Assembly (NCBI RefSeq): GCF_000429925.1
Contig: NZ_AUCU01000018.1
Location: forward strand, 52,156 to 116,155
DNA from: Desulfatirhabdium butyrativorans DSM 18734
GTDB taxonomy: Bacteria; Desulfobacterota; Desulfobacteria; Desulfobacterales; Desulfatirhabdiaceae
Length of the DNA: 64,000 nt
Reading direction: 5' to 3'
In this document: piece by piece, positions 46,448 through 55,842 of the stretch
How positions within the stretch are numbered: the first letter of the stretch is position 1
Layout of the letters: every line of letters starts with the position of its first letter
Made by a program: the position numbers and the translations under genes
The notes under the pieces: generated by a model
Databases searched by the model: none
Told to the model about the DNA's origin: nothing
Seen by the model: only the letters and a program-made list of their open reading frames with translations

Positions 46448-49400
46448 ATGCCCTTCCAGTCCCAAGCCCTCGAAGTCAATCTGGCCAGTTATCGGGTCGA
46501 AGTCACCATCGATGAGCGGTACCGCTTGCTGCTCGACATCATGTCTCCCTATTACGGTATTCTGGAAGGATTGACCGTTTTCCTGAAAGAGCTTTCCCAC
46601 CCGTACCGGAATTGGCAATTCATCGTTCAGGAAGCCAGGGGATACGCCCTCGACTATTTTTCCATCATCCAGAAACATCCAAGGGGCCCTGAAGCCGTCC
46701 AGTTGTTCATCGACATGTTTCTCGATGCGATCCGGGACGGAAAAACGGAGGATATTCCGCTCGACGCCACGGATAATCTGTTGCTGTATCTGCAGAAAAT
46801 TATCCGTGATGCGGCCTCGGATATCGACCGATTTCTTCCACCCCTCGAATATGCGTTTGACCGTATCGCAGCTTTGCCGAAAGCCGATTTTTTCCGTTTT
46901 GTCATCAGCTTTTACCCGCTCAAGAAAATCGCTCAGGAATATCTTGCCGCTGTAACATCCGAAGCCGCATCGTTTGGCGCCATCAATCGACTGATGGTGC
47001 GCTATTTTGAGGAAACCTATGCCGAATGGCTTTCCATTGAAGATCCTGAGGCATGGTTTGTCGAGGAAGCCGAAATATCGATATCTCCCGTTCTCGATGC
47101 GCTTTTCGAGCCCATTTCCCATGCCTTTCTGCGGGAGCAGCACCAAAACCTGAAGAGGTTGCAGGAATCTTTTCCAATGGATTCCCGGGATCTTCTGCGG
47201 AATCTGCTCGATCTTGCCGGGCACAACCAGATTGCCGAGCGCTATCGCCAACTGCCCATGGCCCTGTGGAAATCGGGGGCAAACATCACCCAGTCGAATC
47301 AGTGGAAAGTGATTTTTCTCTTTCATATCATGCACATCGATGGGCTTTCGCTCATCCACGAGGAAACCCTTCGCGAAATCAACCGGACGCTGACCTGGCT
47401 CATCGGGAACGAAAGCCACCGCAACATCATGCGCCTGATCCAGAAAACCTTCTCCATCCTCGGCGAACGCACCCAGATTCAGCCGCAGACAGCCCTCAAC
47501 TGCATCCTCAACATGGGGAAAGGCGTTTACAAGACGGATCAGAGCGACCTGGTCAATTTTTTCATCGAATCGGTCATCGAGCTGGGTTTCCAGCTTCCCA
47601 TGGTCGGCGAGGTGGATAACAACTGGCAGATCCATGTTAATCCATCCCATATCCAGAATATCCGGACATGGCTCGAATTGATCGAGCTCAACCCCAAATG
47701 GTCCACCCGTCTGCTTTCCAGCCTGATCATCTATCTGGCCCTTGGCGGGGTGTTCATCAAGGATACCGATCTGTTTCCCCGCGACATCACCCAGTTTCTG
47801 AACAGCGACATCCGCGGGGTGTACAACCTGGCCAAGCAGCTCATGCGGATGTTTCCGGCCTTCTTTAACGAAATTGGCGCTGAGGGTCATCTGCGTGATA
47901 TTTCCACCCAGCTGGACGAAATGACCCGGCGAAAGGACGAGCTGATCCATTTTCTGAGAAAGCAGAGTCATGTGGAAAGCAGTAACCGGATCATCGATTT
48001 GATCGAGGCGGTCATCGATTTCTGGTACAGCCGCGAGCCATCGAAACTCAAGGACCTGGTGCCGCCATCCATCTATGAGCATATCGAAACGACAGGCCCG
48101 TATATCGACGGTGTGCATCGCATCATGCAGTATCTGGCCGAGCATGGCATTTCCAGTCCCGAGGCCCTTCGGCAAACGGATGAAGCCACACTCGACCATC
48201 TGATCGGAGCCGATTCCGGCTTCGATGCCACCGATGCGATGCGCGTACGCTGTCTGGCGGAATTTTACCGTCTGCTCCGAAACAAATATTACCCCGACAT
48301 GGTGGCCATCCAGCAATATATCGACAGCCTTGCGGGAATCGGATTTCCGAATGTCCTGCGGCTCAAGGACATTCTCGCTGAGCCCGATACCTGCCGAAAG
48401 GCGGAGAAGCTGCTCGCATTTGTCTCCGATCTCAAGGCCATCATTCTTTCCAAACAGAAATTCGAGGTGCGGGAGGACATCTATAAAAAAAGGCATGTGA
48501 CGGTGGATATTCCGTCGATGTACGGCCGCTACAACGAAATGAAATTCGATGCGCTCGGCCTGACCTTCCGGGTGGAGAGCTTCGTCAACGTGCTGCTCGA
48601 AGACCTGGTGGAGCGATTCGATTTGTCGCTCATCACCAAGGCAACCGTCCAGCAGCTCCATGACTTGCTCAAACTTTTCGAAAAAGCCCTCGATCTCGAC
48701 GGCATCCATTCCGTCGAACTGGAGCGGCAGCTCGATTTTCTGCATGAAAGTCTCCAGATGCGGGGCTTTACCTTCACCCAATATATCGATGTCTTCAAGG
48801 GGTTCGCCCAGGCCGTCAAGAACATCATCGCCGATTATTTTCACAATGTGCACGAGGAAAACCTGGGCCGTATCCTGAGCACCTTCCCGCTGGAACAACT
48901 GCAGCCGAGATTCCGATCTGCCGGGGAGCCGGAAGACCGGGAAAAGCTGCAGCATCGGATATCGGAAATTTTTTTCAGGGATCGCATCGCCTTTTCGCCC
49001 GGTTTGCAACAGCTCGACCGCTTCCTGACACGAATCCTTGGGGTCCTGTTCCATCAATCCGAAAAACTCCACACCGAGCAGTTGCGCATGCTCCTGCTCT
49101 ATGACCCGTACAAGGCCATGGCATCCATCGATTCGGAATCGCGCTCCATTCCGGGGATCATCCACATCGGCAACAAAGGGGTCAACCTTGTCAGGCTGAA
49201 ACGCTACGGCCTTCCGATTCCGCCGGGATTCATCATCACAACGGAAGTCTTCCGGTGCCAGGACATCATCGAATCGTACGAACCGGCCCGAAGGAATTTC
49301 CATTGCCAGCTTCGGCGTCATATCCAGCAGATTGAAAAGATCACCGGCAAAGCGTTCGGCGACCCCGAAAACCCGCTGCTGTTTTCGGTCCGAAGCGGAT

Positions 49401-50626
49401 CTGCCATTTCCCAGCCCGGCATGATGGATACCCTGCTCAATGTCGGGATGAACGAAGCCATTGCCGAAGGACTTGCCCGGAAGACCGGGAATCACTGGTT
49501 TGCCTGGGACAATTACCGCAGGTTCCTGCAGTGTTACGGGATGGCGCTCGGATTCAGCCGGGATCATTTCGACGCCATCATTTCGGATTTCAAGCAGCGC
49601 TTCGACAAGAAGCTCAAGCGCTTTTTTACGGGCGATCAGATGCATGAAGTCGCCCTGGCCTACAAACAGAGTATTCTCGATGCAGGCCAGGAGATTTGCG
49701 ACGATCCTTTCGAACAACTCAACATCACCATCCGCAGTGTCCTCAAATCCTGGGAATCCGACAAGGCCAGGACATACCGGGAAATCATGGGCATATCCGA
49801 TGACTGGGGGACTGCGGTGGCTGTCCAGTCCATGGTTTTCGGTAACCTTTCCCGGGAATCCGGCACCGGTGTGATCTTTACCCACAATCCGAGATGGTCC
49901 GGAGAACGGATTCGGCTCTGGGGAGATTTTACAGTCGGCAACCAGGGAGAGGACGTCGTCTCGGGCTTGGTGACCACGCTGCCGATCAGCATTTTCCAGC
50001 AGGAGATCGAGAGCCGAGAAACCGATATCACCCTCGAAACCCATTTCCCGGAAATTTTCATGGCGCTCGAAGACCTGGCCACCTTGCTGATCGAAAAAAA
50101 AGGCTGGACGCCCCAGGAAATCGAGTTTACTTTTGAGAGTCCCACGGTGCAGGGGCTCTACATTCTGCAGACCCGGGACATGGCCATGCGGGAGCGGAAG
50201 AAGGTCACTTCTTTCCAGAAGGAATTTCTGAAAAACGAGAATTTCCTGGGGCATGGCATCGGGGTCAGCGGCGGGGCGATGAGCGGCCGGATCGTATTCA
50301 GCCTCGATGAAATCGACCGGTTTCGGCTTTCCCACCCGAACGATATGCTCATCCTGGCCCGTGCAGACACCGTTCCGGACGATATTCGCGAGATATATGC
50401 CACCGATGGCCTGCTGACCGCCAGGGGTGGTTTGACCAGCCATGCGGCGGTCGTCGCGCACCGGCTGGGGAAAACCTGCGTGGTCGGTTTTGCCAACATG
50501 ACATGTGTCGAACGGGATAAACAGTGCAAATTCAACGGGCTGATCCTGACAACCGGGGATTGGATCAGCATCGACGGGCAGGAAGGCTCCGTCTATCGGG
50601 GACAGGTCCCCATCAAGGTTTCCTGA
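46448..50626 (+). CDS. Giant PPDK-related protein: unknown N-terminus, ATP-grasp and phosphohistidine domains, no PEP barrel
   Basis: A 1392-residue protein. Residues about 1-870 are mostly helical and match no family that I recognise. From about 905, IHIGNKGVNLVRLKRYGLPI begins a pyruvate phosphate dikinase N-terminal (ATP-grasp) domain with SVRSGSAISQPGMMDTLLN, FTVGNQGEDVVSGL and LYILQTRD. It is followed by a swivelling domain with the phosphohistidine in GGLTSHAAVVAHRLGKTCVV near 1330. The protein stops about 60 residues later, so the C-terminal PEP/pyruvate-binding barrel of PPDK is missing. It could transfer phosphate from ATP to an unknown acceptor through the histidine, as rifampicin phosphotransferase-like and related proteins do. 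A GAPDH gene follows 12 bases later, probably co-transcribed. Confidence 0.83.
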   Translation: MPFQSQALEVNLASYRVEVTIDERYRLLLDIMSPYYGILEGLTVFLKELSHPYRNWQFIVQEARGYALDYFSIIQKHPRGPEAVQLFIDMFLDAIRDGKTEDIPLDATDNLLLYLQKIIRDAASDIDRFLPPLEYAFDRIAALPKADFFRFVISFYPLKKIAQEYLAAVTSEAASFGAINRLMVRYFEETYAEWLSIEDPEAWFVEEAEISISPVLDALFEPISHAFLREQHQNLKRLQESFPMDSRDLLRNLLDLAGHNQIAERYRQLPMALWKSGANITQSNQWKVIFLFHIMHIDGLSLIHEETLREINRTLTWLIGNESHRNIMRLIQKTFSILGERTQIQPQTALNCILNMGKGVYKTDQSDLVNFFIESVIELGFQLPMVGEVDNNWQIHVNPSHIQNIRTWLELIELNPKWSTRLLSSLIIYLALGGVFIKDTDLFPRDITQFLNSDIRGVYNLAKQLMRMFPAFFNEIGAEGHLRDISTQLDEMTRRKDELIHFLRKQSHVESSNRIIDLIEAVIDFWYSREPSKLKDLVPPSIYEHIETTGPYIDGVHRIMQYLAEHGISSPEALRQTDEATLDHLIGADSGFDATDAMRVRCLAEFYRLLRNKYYPDMVAIQQYIDSLAGIGFPNVLRLKDILAEPDTCRKAEKLLAFVSDLKAIILSKQKFEVREDIYKKRHVTVDIPSMYGRYNEMKFDALGLTFRVESFVNVLLEDLVERFDLSLITKATVQQLHDLLKLFEKALDLDGIHSVELERQLDFLHESLQMRGFTFTQYIDVFKGFAQAVKNIIADYFHNVHEENLGRILSTFPLEQLQPRFRSAGEPEDREKLQHRISEIFFRDRIAFSPGLQQLDRFLTRILGVLFHQSEKLHTEQLRMLLLYDPYKAMASIDSESRSIPGIIHIGNKGVNLVRLKRYGLPIPPGFIITTEVFRCQDIIESYEPARRNFHCQLRRHIQQIEKITGKAFGDPENPLLFSVRSGSAISQPGMMDTLLNVGMNEAIAEGLARKTGNHWFAWDNYRRFLQCYGMALGFSRDHFDAIISDFKQRFDKKLKRFFTGDQMHEVALAYKQSILDAGQEICDDPFEQLNITIRSVLKSWESDKARTYREIMGISDDWGTAVAVQSMVFGNLSRESGTGVIFTHNPRWSGERIRLWGDFTVGNQGEDVVSGLVTTLPISIFQQEIESRETDITLETHFPEIFMALEDLATLLIEKKGWTPQEIEFTFESPTVQGLYILQTRDMAMRERKKVTSFQKEFLKNENFLGHGIGVSGGAMSGRIVFSLDEIDRFRLSHPNDMLILARADTVPDDIREIYATDGLLTARGGLTSHAAVVAHRLGKTCVVGFANMTCVERDKQCKFNGLILTTGDWISIDGQEGSVYRGQVPIKVS

Positions 50627-50638
50627 AAGGAGAAGGCA

Positions 50639-51883
50639 ATGGATAACAAGAGAAAACTGGGGGTTAACGGTTTCGGCAGAATCGGAAAACTGACGGTTTG
50701 GCACCATGTCTCACGAAAATATTTCGATGAAATCGTGATCAACATCGGAAGACAGGCGGGGACTTCTCTGGCGGATATCGCCCATTACCTGGAAACCGAT
50801 TCCACCTACGGCAGCCTGAACGGCTATCTGTATGGCGCCCGCTCGAAGTCCGTGATCGAAGACATCCAGGAAAGCGAAGGCACGATTCGTGCGGATGGCG
50901 TTCTGCTGCGCTTCCTGCGCTCGGCCAGAAATCCCAAGGATATCCGGTGGAAAGATAGCGACGTCCGGCTTGTCGTCGATACGACCGGCCAGTTCCTCGA
51001 TCCGACCCTTGGCCCGGATCAGGCGGGAGGATCACTGCGGGGGCATCTGGAATGCGGTGCGGAAAAAGTCATCGCTTCCGCACCATTCAAGATCAAGGAC
51101 AAAGGCAAACGCATGCCAGAAGATGCCGTTACCACCGTGATGGGCATCAACGACAACGCCTACGATCCGAGAAAACACAAAATCATTTCCAATGCATCGT
51201 GTACCACAACGTGTCTTGCCCACATGATGAAGCCCCTACTCAACCATTTCGGAGCCCAGAATATCCTTTCGGCGTCCATGGCAACCGTTCATGCGGCAAC
51301 GGGATCCCAGGCCGTGCTCGACCGGCTGCCCAAGGCGGGGGCGACAGACCTTCGCAAGACCCGGAGCATCATGAACAACATCATCCTCACCACCACCGGT
51401 GCGGCCAAAGCGTTGGCGCTCGTCATCCCCGAAATGGAGCAGATCGGGTTCATTGCGGAATCGGTCCGGATTCCGACCTGCACAGGGTCGCTGATCATTC
51501 TTGTGGTAAATTTTCAGGATGCCATGACCGGTGAATCCATCCGGCGGGAGCGCATCAACCAGATCTATCGGCAAACCGCCGAAAACGATCCGAACCACTA
51601 CCTGCATTTTTCGGAAAAACAGAATGTCAGTTGGGATATTGTCGGCCTGCCAAAAGCCGCAGCCATCATCGAAGGGCACGAAACGCACACCCGGACGGCC
51701 GAGGTGACCATCGACCTGGCCAAGGTCCCGGGGATTGGAAAGGGTCTGATCGCTGGGACCGATTCCATCGTCCGGGTACCCATCACCCAGGCTGTCATTT
51801 ACGGCTGGTATGACAACGAGCTGGGCAGTTACGTCAACATGCTGGGCGATCGGACGGTGACGATTGCGGAGCATTTGGCGTGA
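50639..51883 (+). CDS. gap: Glyceraldehyde-3-phosphate dehydrogenase
   Basis: A 414-residue GAPDH, longer than the usual 330-340. The NAD-binding start is LGVNGFGRIGKLTVWHHVSR, the catalytic cysteine lies in IISNASCTTTCLAHMMKPLL near residue 187, and the active-site histidine is expected in SASMATVHAATGSQ. YGWYDNELGSYVNMLG is the conserved C-terminal motif. It oxidises glyceraldehyde-3-phosphate to 1,3-bisphosphoglycerate or runs in reverse. Insertions near residues 60-100 and 310-340 explain the extra length. AAGGAGA precedes the ATG, 12 bases after the PPDK-related gene. Confidence 0.92.
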   Translation: MDNKRKLGVNGFGRIGKLTVWHHVSRKYFDEIVINIGRQAGTSLADIAHYLETDSTYGSLNGYLYGARSKSVIEDIQESEGTIRADGVLLRFLRSARNPKDIRWKDSDVRLVVDTTGQFLDPTLGPDQAGGSLRGHLECGAEKVIASAPFKIKDKGKRMPEDAVTTVMGINDNAYDPRKHKIISNASCTTTCLAHMMKPLLNHFGAQNILSASMATVHAATGSQAVLDRLPKAGATDLRKTRSIMNNIILTTTGAAKALALVIPEMEQIGFIAESVRIPTCTGSLIILVVNFQDAMTGESIRRERINQIYRQTAENDPNHYLHFSEKQNVSWDIVGLPKAAAIIEGHETHTRTAEVTIDLAKVPGIGKGLIAGTDSIVRVPITQAVIYGWYDNELGSYVNMLGDRTVTIAEHLA

Positions 51884-52105
51884 AAACAGTCGGCAGTGGG
51901 CAGTCGGCAGTGGGTAGCCTGTAGGGGCGACCGGCCGGTCGCCCCTACGAGTCCTTGCGAATGCCTTGGTCTGTATTCCCGCATCTGCCGGAATGACGAC
52001 CCGCTTCCTTCTCGGGTTTGCCGGGTTGTATTTTCATCTCCGGGGTCGGCGTCCCTCACCATGAACATTTACTGTCACAATAGGGGGAAGTTTCACGGAT
52101 AAATC
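51884..52105. repeat. Heptanucleotides and a perfect 28-bp palindrome
   Basis: GGCAGTN units (51893-51918) are followed at once by a perfect 28-bp palindrome, GTAGGGGCGACCGG (51921-51934) with its inverse CCGGTCGCCCCTAC (51935-51948). The remaining bases to 52105 hold no gene that I can support. Confidence 0.75.
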
Positions 52106-52408
52106 ATGGAGGACGACGCCTATCCTATTGTCGAGGTGCCGATTGAGGATTGGATCGATCTGCACATCTTCGACCCAAAAGAGGTGGAATCGCTTCTGGA
52201 TACCTATCTGGCTGAATGCCGGAAAGCAGGCTTTGCGACGGTGCGGATCGTTCATGGCAAAGGCAAAGGGGTGCTGAAGCGAAGGGTTCAGGCGTTTCTG
52301 GAGAACTCCCCTCTCGTGGCGTCCTATGGAGACGCGGATCATTTTGGCGGCGGCTGGGGAGCCACGGTTGCCGTCCTGAACCAGGTGGGCCCAGGAAAGG
52401 AGGAATGA
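52106..52408 (+). CDS. Small stand-alone Smr-domain protein
   Basis: A 100-residue protein consisting of an Smr domain only. Marks are IDLHIFDPKEVESLLDTYLA (LDxH motif as IDLH), VRIVHGKGKGVLKRRVQAFL and GGGWGATVAVL. Stand-alone Smr domains of this size are nicking nucleases or RNA binders. It is followed after 4 bases by the SDR gene, so both are likely on one transcript. It is the second Smr protein in the window and only distantly similar to the one at 34545-35246. Confidence 0.88.
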   Translation: MEDDAYPIVEVPIEDWIDLHIFDPKEVESLLDTYLAECRKAGFATVRIVHGKGKGVLKRRVQAFLENSPLVASYGDADHFGGGWGATVAVLNQVGPGKEE

Positions 52409-52412
52409 CCGG

Positions 52413-53174
52413 ATGCAGCAGACGATTTTGATTACGGGCGCGACGGCAGGGTTCGGTGAGGCCTGCGCCAGAAGTCTGGCGCGGGAAGGGAACAGGCTGG
52501 TCCTGAGCGGCAGAAGAATCGATCGGCTCGAGCGGATCCAAGCCGAGCTTCAGAAGAAATGTCCTGTCCATATCCTGCAACTCGATGTTCGGGATCGAAA
52601 CAGTGTCGAAACAAAAATTACCTCCCTGCCATCACCGTTCAATACAATTGACGTGCTGATCAACAACGCAGGTCTTGCGCTCGGCCTGGAACCAGCCCAT
52701 CGGGCGGATCTGGGCGAGTGGGAAACGATGGTCGATACCAACATCAAGGGGTTGATGACCGTGACGCGGGTGCTGCTGACCGGCATGGTGGCGCGCAATC
52801 GGGGGCACATCGTCAATCTTGGCTCCATCGCCGGAACCTTTCCCTATCCCGGTGGCAATGTCTATGGCGCAACCAAGGCATTCGTCGAACAATTTTCCCG
52901 GAACCTCCGGGCCGATCTGCTGGGAACGAACGTTCGGGTAACGGTGATCGAACCGGGGCTTGCCCGGACGGAATTTTCGATGGTTCGTTTCAAAGGGGAC
53001 CAGACGAAGGCCGATGCCGTCTATCGGGGCTGCAAACCACTTGTTGCCGAAGACATTGCAGCCATCGTTTCCTGGGTGATAGCGGTCCCCGAGCATGTCA
53101 ACATCAACGTCGTGGAGGTCATGCCCACCTGCCAGGCATGGGGACCTCTGGCCGTTCACAAGGAACCATCCTAA
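52413..53174 (+). CDS. Short-chain dehydrogenase/reductase (YdfG-like)
   Basis: A 253-residue classical SDR. The cofactor motif is TGATAGFGEACARSLA near residue 8, with SGRRIDRLERI suggesting NADP preference. NNAG is at about 87-90, the catalytic serine is in LGSIAGTFPYPGGNVYGATK and the Tyr-x-x-x-Lys is YGATK near 152. The C-terminal segment INVVEVMPTCQAWGPLAVH resembles YdfG-like 3-hydroxy acid or serine dehydrogenases. The natural substrate is not determined. It lies between the small Smr gene and a secreted metallo-beta-lactamase-fold protein. Confidence 0.92.
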   Translation: MQQTILITGATAGFGEACARSLAREGNRLVLSGRRIDRLERIQAELQKKCPVHILQLDVRDRNSVETKITSLPSPFNTIDVLINNAGLALGLEPAHRADLGEWETMVDTNIKGLMTVTRVLLTGMVARNRGHIVNLGSIAGTFPYPGGNVYGATKAFVEQFSRNLRADLLGTNVRVTVIEPGLARTEFSMVRFKGDQTKADAVYRGCKPLVAEDIAAIVSWVIAVPEHVNINVVEVMPTCQAWGPLAVHKEPS

Positions 53175-53190
53175 AACTTCAGGAGGCGCC

Positions 53191-53949
53191 ATGAATTTCT
53201 TTTCAGCACACGCGATTTCAACCGGAGTTTTATCGAGTCTCTTGGCGACAGCCATGGTAATGCCCATGGCGGCATCGGCATCCGAAACCCGTGCAGACAA
53301 AAAAGCGGTTGAAGCGGTTATTGCCCGGATGCACTGGCTGGGTCACGACGGGTTCTGGATCGATGCCGGCGGTACGATCCTGTATATCGACCCCTACAAG
53401 ATTTCCGGCGGTCCCAAGGCCGATATCATCCTGATCACCCATTCCCACCAGGATCACGCATCTGTCGAGGATGTCGCGAAAATCATCAAACCCGATACCG
53501 TCATCGTGACGGTTGCTGCAGCAGCCGAAAAATTTCCCGGTAAAAGCGTTCAAATCGTTCAGCCGGGCCAGCATATCGTCGTCAAAAACATCCCCATCGA
53601 AACCGTTCCGGCATACAACACCAACAAGTTCCGAAGTCCCGGCGTACCTTTTCACCCGAAGGAAGCCGGGTTTGTCGGCTATATCCTCACGGTGGACGGT
53701 GTGCGCATTTACCATACGGGCGATTCGGATATGATCGACGAGATGAAGGATGTCCGGTGCGATATCGCCCTGCTTCCCGTCAGCGGCATCTATGTGATGA
53801 CGGCGGAAGAGGCTGCGGAGGCTGCAGCCCGGTTGCGCCCATCCGTTGTCATTCCCATGCATGTCGGGAAAGGGATCGGCTCCCTGGAGGATGCCGAGCG
53901 TTTTCAGAAGCTCTCACCCGTTCCCGTCAAAATCCTGAAGAACGAGTGA
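53191..53949 (+). CDS. Exported metallo-beta-lactamase-fold hydrolase (UPF0173-like)
   Basis: A 252-residue metal-dependent hydrolase. The N-terminus is a likely signal peptide (FSSLLATAMVMPMAASASE region, residues 1-30). The body matches UPF0173/YtkL-like proteins: MHWLGHDGFWIDAGGTILYI, the metal motif ITHSHQDHASVEDV near residue 92, YHTGDSDMIDEM, and PSVVIPMHVGK. Most relatives are cytoplasmic, so the signal peptide is notable. ATG 53191 has AGGAGG 5 bases upstream; the frame to 53095 overlaps the SDR gene and is rejected. An array of nine hairpins begins 5 bases after its stop. Confidence 0.87.
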   Translation: MNFFSAHAISTGVLSSLLATAMVMPMAASASETRADKKAVEAVIARMHWLGHDGFWIDAGGTILYIDPYKISGGPKADIILITHSHQDHASVEDVAKIIKPDTVIVTVAAAAEKFPGKSVQIVQPGQHIVVKNIPIETVPAYNTNKFRSPGVPFHPKEAGFVGYILTVDGVRIYHTGDSDMIDEMKDVRCDIALLPVSGIYVMTAEEAAEAAARLRPSVVIPMHVGKGIGSLEDAERFQKLSPVPVKILKNE

Positions 53950-53953
53950 TGGC

Positions 53954-54146
53954 GCGCACGAAGTGCGCAAATGACGCTGCGAAGCAGCACATGACGCACA
54001 CGGAGTGTGCACTCTACGCCGCGCAGCGGCACATGACAATTCATGACGTGCACAAAGTGCACACATGACGCGCACGAAGTGCGCAAATGACGCTGCGAAG
54101 CAGCACCTGACGCACACGAAGTGTGCACCTTACGCCGCGCAGCGGC
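53954..54146. repeat. Array of nine miniature hairpins
   Basis: Nine short perfect stems with three-base loops follow one another, separated mainly by 7-base linkers like ACATGAC. The stems are GCGCAC-GAA-GTGCGC (53954-53968), GCTGC-GAA-GCAGC (53976-53988), GCACAC-GGA-GTGTGC (53996-54010), GCCGC-GCA-GCGGC (54018-54030) and GTGCAC-AAA-GTGCAC (54048-54062). The first four are then repeated in order at 54070-54146. It lies between the hydrolase gene and the ribosome site of the CoA-transferase gene. Confidence 0.9.
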
Positions 54147-54160
54147 ACATGGAGGTATTC

Positions 54161-55309
54161 ATGCCCGAACAAGGTGCTTTGAACGGCTTGACCGTCATCG
54201 ATTTATCCCGTCTGCTCCCCGGCCCCTATGCCTCTATGATTCTGGCGGATCACGGGGCGCGGGTGATCGCCATCGAAGACAAACGCTTTGTGAGCGACGG
54301 TTTTTTCGTGACAACGGTCAACCGCAACAAGGAGCACATCTCCCTCAACCTGAAAACGCCGCAAGGCCAGGAAATCTTTCGGAAACTCCTTTCGATGGCC
54401 GATGTGCTGATCGAGGGGTTCCGGCCCGGTGTCGTCAACCGGCTCGGCATCGACTATGAGCATGTCAGCCGCATCAATCCCGGCATCGTCTATTGTTCCA
54501 TCACTGGATACGGCCAAAGTGGTCCGTACAGGGATCGGGTTGGACACGATGTCAATTACCTATCTACGGCAGGAGTTCTGGATCTGATCGGTAAACCGGA
54601 TGAGCCTCCATCCATTCCGGGGGTTCAGATCGCAGATATCGCCGCTGGCGGCATGAATGCCGTCATCGGCATTCTTCTGGCGTTGATTGCCCGAAACAGC
54701 AGCGGGAAGGGGCAATATATCGATATTTCCATGACAGACGGCCTGCTCGGATTTCTCTCGATTCCGCTGTGGTTTCGGCAGATGAGCGGGGCGGGCCCGA
54801 GACGATCCGATGCCGTCCTCTCCCATCGCTATGCCTGCTACAACACCTACGAAACCGCAGATGGCCGGTATCTTTCCATCGGCGCGGTGGAAAATCGTTT
54901 CTGGAAAGTGCTTTGCGCGTATTTCGGGGCGACCCGGTACACAGACCTGCAATACGATGATGAACATCGTCTGGAAATCATCGATTTCATGAGACAGCAA
55001 TTCCGGCAAAAACCCATCGCGCATTGGGAGGCGGAATTCGGCCCGCTTGAAATCTGTTATGCGCGGGTCAATACCCTGGAAGAAGTGCTGGAGCTGCCGC
55101 TGTTTCGTGAACGGGACATGGTGGTCGATGGCCCCGATGGCAACGGAAAGATGCTTCGGCAATTGGGAATTGCCGTCAAACTCTCGCAGACGCCGGGAAC
55201 GGTTCGCACCCCGCCGCCCGCATTTGGCCAGCATACGGAGGCGATTCTTCTCGAGTTGGGGTATGCAACGGCGGATGTCGAGATCTTTCGGGAGCAGGGG
55301 GTGATATGA
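54161..55309 (+). CDS. CaiB/BaiF-type (family III) CoA-transferase
   Basis: A 382-residue family III CoA-transferase. Marks include [20 protein letters not shown] near residue 8, [20 protein letters not shown], the region [37 protein letters not shown], and the catalytic Asp in [18 protein letters not shown] near 163. These enzymes exchange CoA between carboxylic acids; the substrates are unknown, though alpha-methylacyl-CoA racemases share the fold. ATG 54161 has GGAGG 5 bases upstream. An in-frame extension to 54065 is only translated hairpin array. The macrodomain gene overlaps its end (ATGA). Confidence 0.9.
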   Translation: MPEQGALNGLTVIDLSRLLPGPYASMILADHGARVIAIEDKRFVSDGFFVTTVNRNKEHISLNLKTPQGQEIFRKLLSMADVLIEGFRPGVVNRLGIDYEHVSRINPGIVYCSITGYGQSGPYRDRVGHDVNYLSTAGVLDLIGKPDEPPSIPGVQIADIAAGGMNAVIGILLALIARNSSGKGQYIDISMTDGLLGFLSIPLWFRQMSGAGPRRSDAVLSHRYACYNTYETADGRYLSIGAVENRFWKVLCAYFGATRYTDLQYDDEHRLEIIDFMRQQFRQKPIAHWEAEFGPLEICYARVNTLEEVLELPLFRERDMVVDGPDGNGKMLRQLGIAVKLSQTPGTVRTPPPAFGQHTEAILLELGYATADVEIFREQGVI

Positions 55310-55842
55310 TCGATCCGTTTCAACGTATTGAAATCGTTCAGGGGGATATTACGAAGCTTGCCGTCGATGCCATCGTCAATGCGGCCAACAGCCGGTTGAT
55401 GGGCGGCGGCGGGGTGGACGGAGCCATCCATCGGGCTGCAGGACCAGAGTTGCTTCAGGAATGCCGGACGCTGGGCGGGTGCCCTACGGGGGAGGCCCGG
55501 GTGACACGCGGATACCGTCTGCCCGCCAGGTGGGTCATTCATACCGTTGGCCCGGTTTATCATGCAAATCCGGCCGATCCGGTACTATTGGCCGCCTGCT
55601 ACCGCAACAGTCTGGCGCTTGCCCAACAAATCGGAGCGGCCAGCGTGGCATTCCCCGCCATCAGTTGCGGAGCATACGGTTATCCGTTCGAGGAAGCCTG
55701 CGCCATCGCGCTGGAGACAACAGTGGATTTCCTCCGCCCAACCGAGGGGATTGAACGGGTGATCTTCGTTCTTTTCAGTTCCGATCAGGCGCAGATCTAT
55801 CAAAACAAACTGGCCGAAATGAATGCCTCAAGCGGGTCATGA
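55306..55842 (+). CDS. Macrodomain ADP-ribose hydrolase (O-acetyl-ADP-ribose deacetylase-like)
   Basis: A 178-residue macrodomain protein of the YmdB/MacroD type. ADP-ribose-binding marks are [20 protein letters not shown] near residue 25, the loop around [27 protein letters not shown], and [20 protein letters not shown] near 118. Relatives remove O-acetyl groups or ADP-ribose from proteins or small molecules. Its start overlaps the CoA-transferase stop by 4 bases, an unusual partnership. The last 6 bases overlap the end of the convergent lipoprotein gene. Confidence 0.93.
   Translation: MIDPFQRIEIVQGDITKLAVDAIVNAANSRLMGGGGVDGAIHRAAGPELLQECRTLGGCPTGEARVTRGYRLPARWVIHTVGPVYHANPADPVLLAACYRNSLALAQQIGAASVAFPAISCGAYGYPFEEACAIALETTVDFLRPTEGIERVIFVLFSSDQAQIYQNKLAEMNASSGS

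Noticed and set aside
46406..50707. A 1433-codon open frame antisense to the PPDK-related gene
   Set aside because: It mirrors the codon bias of the sense gene over its full length, has no recognisable domains and no ribosome site. The sense strand carries clear PPDK motifs.
53954..54146. Hairpin array as a CRISPR array
   Set aside because: The units are self-complementary hairpins of different sequence with 7-base linkers, there are no 25-40 base spacers and no cas genes.
54065..54160. N-terminal extension of the CoA-transferase through the hairpin array
   Set aside because: The extension is only translated repeats. The ATG at 54161 has an ideal ribosome site and fits the family start.
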